DNA of 64,000 nucleotides, taken from positions 33,864,694 to 33,928,693 of the forward strand of contig NC_065877.1 of assembly GCF_933775445.1 (NCBI RefSeq). The letters run 5' to 3'. A program made the translations under genes and the position numbers. This document shows positions 60,447 to 64,000 of this stretch, in pieces. Numbering within the stretch: position 1 is the stretch's first letter; each line of letters opens with the position of its first letter. The notes under the pieces were generated by a model. It was not told the origin of the DNA. It ran no database searches and was given only the letters and a program-made list of their open reading frames with translations. The DNA is from Argentina anserina (Eukaryota > Streptophyta > Magnoliopsida > Rosales > Rosaceae).

Positions 60447-63400
60447 GGACGATCATCAAGATAAACCCTGAGGTACGATCACTTTGCACTTTGTCAATAT
60501 TTGCATAAGATACCAAAAGAAGAAGGAAAGATCTGATCCATTCGTGATTAGGAAAAGGAAATATAGTTTTGATTTTGTTTTGTTTTTTAAGTAAGGACGT
60601 CACTTCATATTTTGATAATGTAAGAAAACCAACTTGTACATAGAACACCCTTACGGACGACGAAAAAATAAGAACAAAGCAAAAAATTATAAAACACTCG
60701 AGTCGAATAACCATAGAAGCAAAATAAACATCGGAGGAATCAGTAATACAACATGCACATTAGGTGAGGTGCAACTTATTTTGACAATTGATAGACAAGT
60801 ATCCAGAATCATCTTGTAGGGCCACCCTCAAGAAGGATCATTTATAACAAGCGAAGAACTAAATATGCAACTATCAACTGCCAGGATCCTAAACTCTAGT
60901 CCAAGAGTGAGTAAACCTTAAAGCAAAGCCAAAATAATCAGTCATTACATTTTGGAAAGATAAAATTGTATTTTTATTTAACTATTACATAACATGCTTT
61001 TGAAAGTATGTGATGTGTTTAGGTGACAGACATGACAACTAGGATTGATGTCAATGTTGTGACTTTAAATTTTTGAAACCAACAATCATTTCTCTATAAG
61101 AGTTATATGGCGATTTTGTACTAATTACAAAATTTGTTTTCTATAAGTATGATTTGAATTTGGTCATTAGGAGTTATTTCTTATGAATTATAAGACATAC
61201 TGATATTTCTTACTTATCAAGGGTGTTAAAGAGGGAATAAAATATAGCTTGTCTGCCCCCTCCAAAAAAAGAAAAAAGAAAAAGAGGGAATAAAATTACA
61301 GGATAAAAGATAGTCTCTTTCTTATAAGTTTGTTTACAAAGTGAGTGTTGAAAAAATAATAACCAACCCCTCAAACTTCTTGGAGGCGGATTTAGGATTG
61401 GAAAATGGGGTAGGCTTGTGCAAGTTTTCTTGGGGGAATCCCAAATTTTTATGTGTGTAACATCTATGCATAAGTATGAATGCACGAGAGAGGAGATAAA
61501 GACACGGTAGCTCAACTTACTCTCAATGACCATATAATTATTGTCATTAAATAAAAGAGTGAGTAAAATTAAGAAATACATAAGAAAAGAAAAATCAAAA
61601 TGTGAGAACAAAAAAGGAAAGGAAAGAAGAAAAAAAAGAATGAGAAATTGAAAGCTGGTTGGGAGTCGAACCTAAAAAAACTAGGTTTGGTCTCAAATAT
61701 CTTAATCAACTCAACTACCGCACCTCAAATTTATATGGCTCATAAAAACTAATATATTACAATTCTGAAATATGTTTGGGCTGCAACCAGGTGGCTCTTT
61801 GAACAAGTCCGCCATAAATGCTCCCAAGTCTTTGTGAGGGGCATTACATTTGATTATAATTCTTGGATTACAAGGTATACCTAATTTCCTTGAAGATCTT
61901 CCAAGAATACAGTAAACCTGTCTTTAGGATGAGAATTGAGTAATAAAACACAGGGTGAAGCTCAAGACCTCTAGAGTGATTTCACTAGTTTGAGTTTTTC
62001 TTTCTCTCTTTCGTCAGGGATTATATGCTGGTTGGAAAGTGTAAGCAACAAAGGAGAGCCACGAGTGTCGAGAAAGGACAAGGCTAGGCATATTCTAATT
62101 TCTGAGGTATGTGATTTGCATTCTAATAGCATGATTCTATTGCTAATGTTATCATACGTATGTGAAAATTTACATGTGTATATTCTAGATCTATTCTTGT
62201 TTGTGACTATACGGTGATATAAGTTTGTCGGTATGTATGTTTGTTTGCCTGAGATTATATGTATACTTTTTGGTGTTTAAAGATTAATTGTAGTTAAGGT
62301 GGGTGTTATTAATGGAAAAAATGTGTTTTGTGTAGTTGACATTGAATCTCGTAGAGACGAGTGTTCAGGCGAATTAAAGTGTCTAAGAGAGTCGAATACC
62401 GAGGAGACTAACAAAACGTTTGTGCCTTTGGAAAAAACACGGGCCGGCCTAGCTATGTAGTTGTTTGTATTACAGTATTACTCAAAAAGTTATTTAAATC
62501 ACGATTTTGTGAGAGACTATTCTCTACCAAGAGGTGTTCAGCTCTCCCTTGTTATTCTTTTTCTTCTGGGTGAGTTTGAACCGAGAGTGATATTTGAATA
62601 TAATTAACTCAGAAGATTTCTCCTAAAATAATATTTTTGTTCCTTTTCAATTATTGAATATATTTTCCTTATCTTTTGAGACACAAATGAAGTGTTACTC
62701 GGGTTGGGACGTGTATTTGAAAATGATATTGTTGAAAGAAGTCGCAATAATGGAGAGCTAGGGTTTTGGAATCATTAAACAAAACAGTCGGTATTTTTTC
62801 ATGAGAATGAAAAGCAGCGAGGTCTAGTTACTCTAGAGTTCATTTTTGGTTGTTCTTTTGGGTCCAAAGTTTCTGTTTCTGGTTTCTGTTGCCTTCTGGG
62901 TTTTCACAACCCAACCGTGTTTATATCAAGATTTGCACAGAGGTCCTCGTCCTCTCTTTAATGTCTCCATCTCTATTCTTCAATCGCAAAAGACAAACTT
63001 CATGCACACGAACCGATGCACCGTTTACAGTACTTGATCATCTAAATGTGATTTAATATAGGCTACGTACCAAATTATAAATACAGCTTTCAAACTATTA
63101 ACAGAGCACAGGATGAGCCTGTGTATGAGAAACACCCTTTTAGTAGTGTAATAGTGTAAAGAGAATTTAGAGTCTTGTATGCAGTCTTTGTGTTCTGTGT
63201 TCACAATTTTCACGCTCTACAATTCACATTAACCTCACTTGGAAAGAAAAGTAATTCATTCGTCTTCTTTTTTATTGTTAAGAAAAAGAATTTCCACCTT
63301 CGGTAGCGTCCGCTATTTGGTAACATGCCTGACCAATTTTTACTTGTTCTTTCTTCTTCTCAGTACTTAGTTTTCCACGAAAAACACAGTCAGTGACACG

Positions 63401-63903
63401 CTTAAGAATGTTGTTCATTTTACTAAATCATTGAAGAAACATGATCAAGATCTTCAATATATAAAAGGGTAATATTGGAGTTGGAATTTATTTATCTTGT
63501 TGCGAGAAGCCAACACCTCAATGATACTGAATCAATTGATGTGATTAGCAGAAAACTAAGACTTGTTTAGATCCTAACTCGCATAAAGCAACCATATTTT
63601 GGAACAATCCTAATCAATATCAATCCAAGTCCTTTTCTTTTATTTGCATTCCCATATATACCCTCATCAAGACTAAAACCAGAGATATATAGCCTCGTAC
63701 AGAACAATGCCTCAAAAGTGTGATCGGAAAATAGGCTACACAAACAAGACTAAAACGACCATTCCTTGGGGGTATAGGGTCTACCAAATTAACAGTCCAA
63801 AAAGTCAATAGTACAGTAGTGTCTAGGAATTACAGTCCACTAACTTGAAACTTGCAGTTAGAATGGAACCAAAAACAAACAGACTCTCTCTCTCTCTCTC
63901 CAC
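60447..63903. other. Spacer with a tRNA-like relic
   Basis: About 3.4 kb, AT-rich. It contains the tRNA-like relic at 61653-61724. Short frames (for example 61210-61611 minus and 62846-63056 plus) have no motif. No other gene is seen. Confidence 0.35.
61653..61724 (-). pseudogene. tRNA-like relic (or SINE head)
   Basis: On the minus strand GGTGCGGTAGTTGAGTTGAT resembles an acceptor and A box, and GGTTCGACTCC is a perfect B box. The rest of the cloverleaf is poor, and seven T precede the B-box arm. It is either a decayed tRNA or the head of a tRNA-derived SINE. Confidence 0.4.
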
Positions 63904-64000
63904 TTATTCACATGGTAACCAAGGGAGCTGTCTTGTTCTGGTTTTTGTAATTCCATTTAGCAGATCTTGCTCAACAACATGTGAAGGGATTAGAATTGGG
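63904..64000 (-). CDS. Possible 3' end of a gene running off the window
   Basis: On the minus strand a frame open to the window edge reads HVVEQDLLNGITKTRTRQLP and ends WLPCE with TAA at 63906-63904. About 32 codons are visible. The family is not recognised, and a chance frame of this length is quite possible. Confidence 0.25.
   Translation of the reverse strand, partial: PILIPSHVVEQDLLNGITKTRTRQLPWLPCE

Overview
This window is nuclear DNA from a flowering plant, most likely a eudicot. The genes have GT-AG introns, the spacers are AT-rich, and there are R2R3-MYB, PPR, COBRA-like and PI-PLC-X-like genes, nested LTR retrotransposons, LINEs, hAT elements and organelle-derived DNA. The MYB, COBRA and PI-PLC sequences and the transposon types would fit Rosaceae, but that is inference and no search was run. 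All exon models were built by hand: splice sites were chosen so that GT-AG, reading frame and family similarity all agree.

Layout. 0-3 kb: a small DnaJ-type Cys-rich protein gene (-), a tRNA-Ile(AAT) gene (+) just upstream of its start, and an R2R3-MYB gene (-). 4.7-9 kb: MITE-like ends flank a dead PPR gene (-). That gene is split by about 470 bp of mitochondrial DNA holding a 26S rRNA fragment and the 5' end of atp8. 9.2-12.9 kb: a 3.1 kb LTR with a 5-bp target duplication, then a 5'-truncated LINE with a 19-bp duplication. 13.6-18.0 kb: an intact 12-exon TRM1 gene (+). 19.6-25.0 kb: two COBRA-family genes tail to tail, a COB/COBL1-type (+) and a COBL4-type (-), with the same six-exon plan. 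27.3-28.6 kb: a B12D-like gene (+) whose first intron carries a hAT element. 28.8-39.1 kb: repeats (TIR element, LINE remnant, a large LTR with a second LTR inside it, an internally deleted Ty1/copia element). 40.0-43.4 kb: a 7-exon PI-PLC-X-like gene (+) with a hAT-like insertion in intron 2. 43.5-55.2 kb: a degenerate tRNA-Glu, an LTR with another LTR inside it, and a Ty3/gypsy remnant split by an LTR. 55.2-64 kb: mostly unexplained spacer, a possible 46-residue gene (-) near 60.2 kb, a tRNA-like relic, and perhaps the end of a gene (-) at the window edge.

How the genes relate. There is no operon-like unit. The functional genes are independent: tRNA modification (TRM1), cell-wall cellulose assembly (the COBRA pair), a mitochondrial complex I-associated small protein (B12D-like), transcription control (MYB), a secreted PI-PLC-like protein and a zinc-ribbon mini-chaperone. 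The most notable event is the capture of mitochondrial DNA by a PPR gene, a family whose products normally act on organelle RNA. Three copies of one LTR family (9.2, 33.3 and 44.4 kb) and at least four TE-in-TE or TE-in-intron insertions allow relative dating of events.
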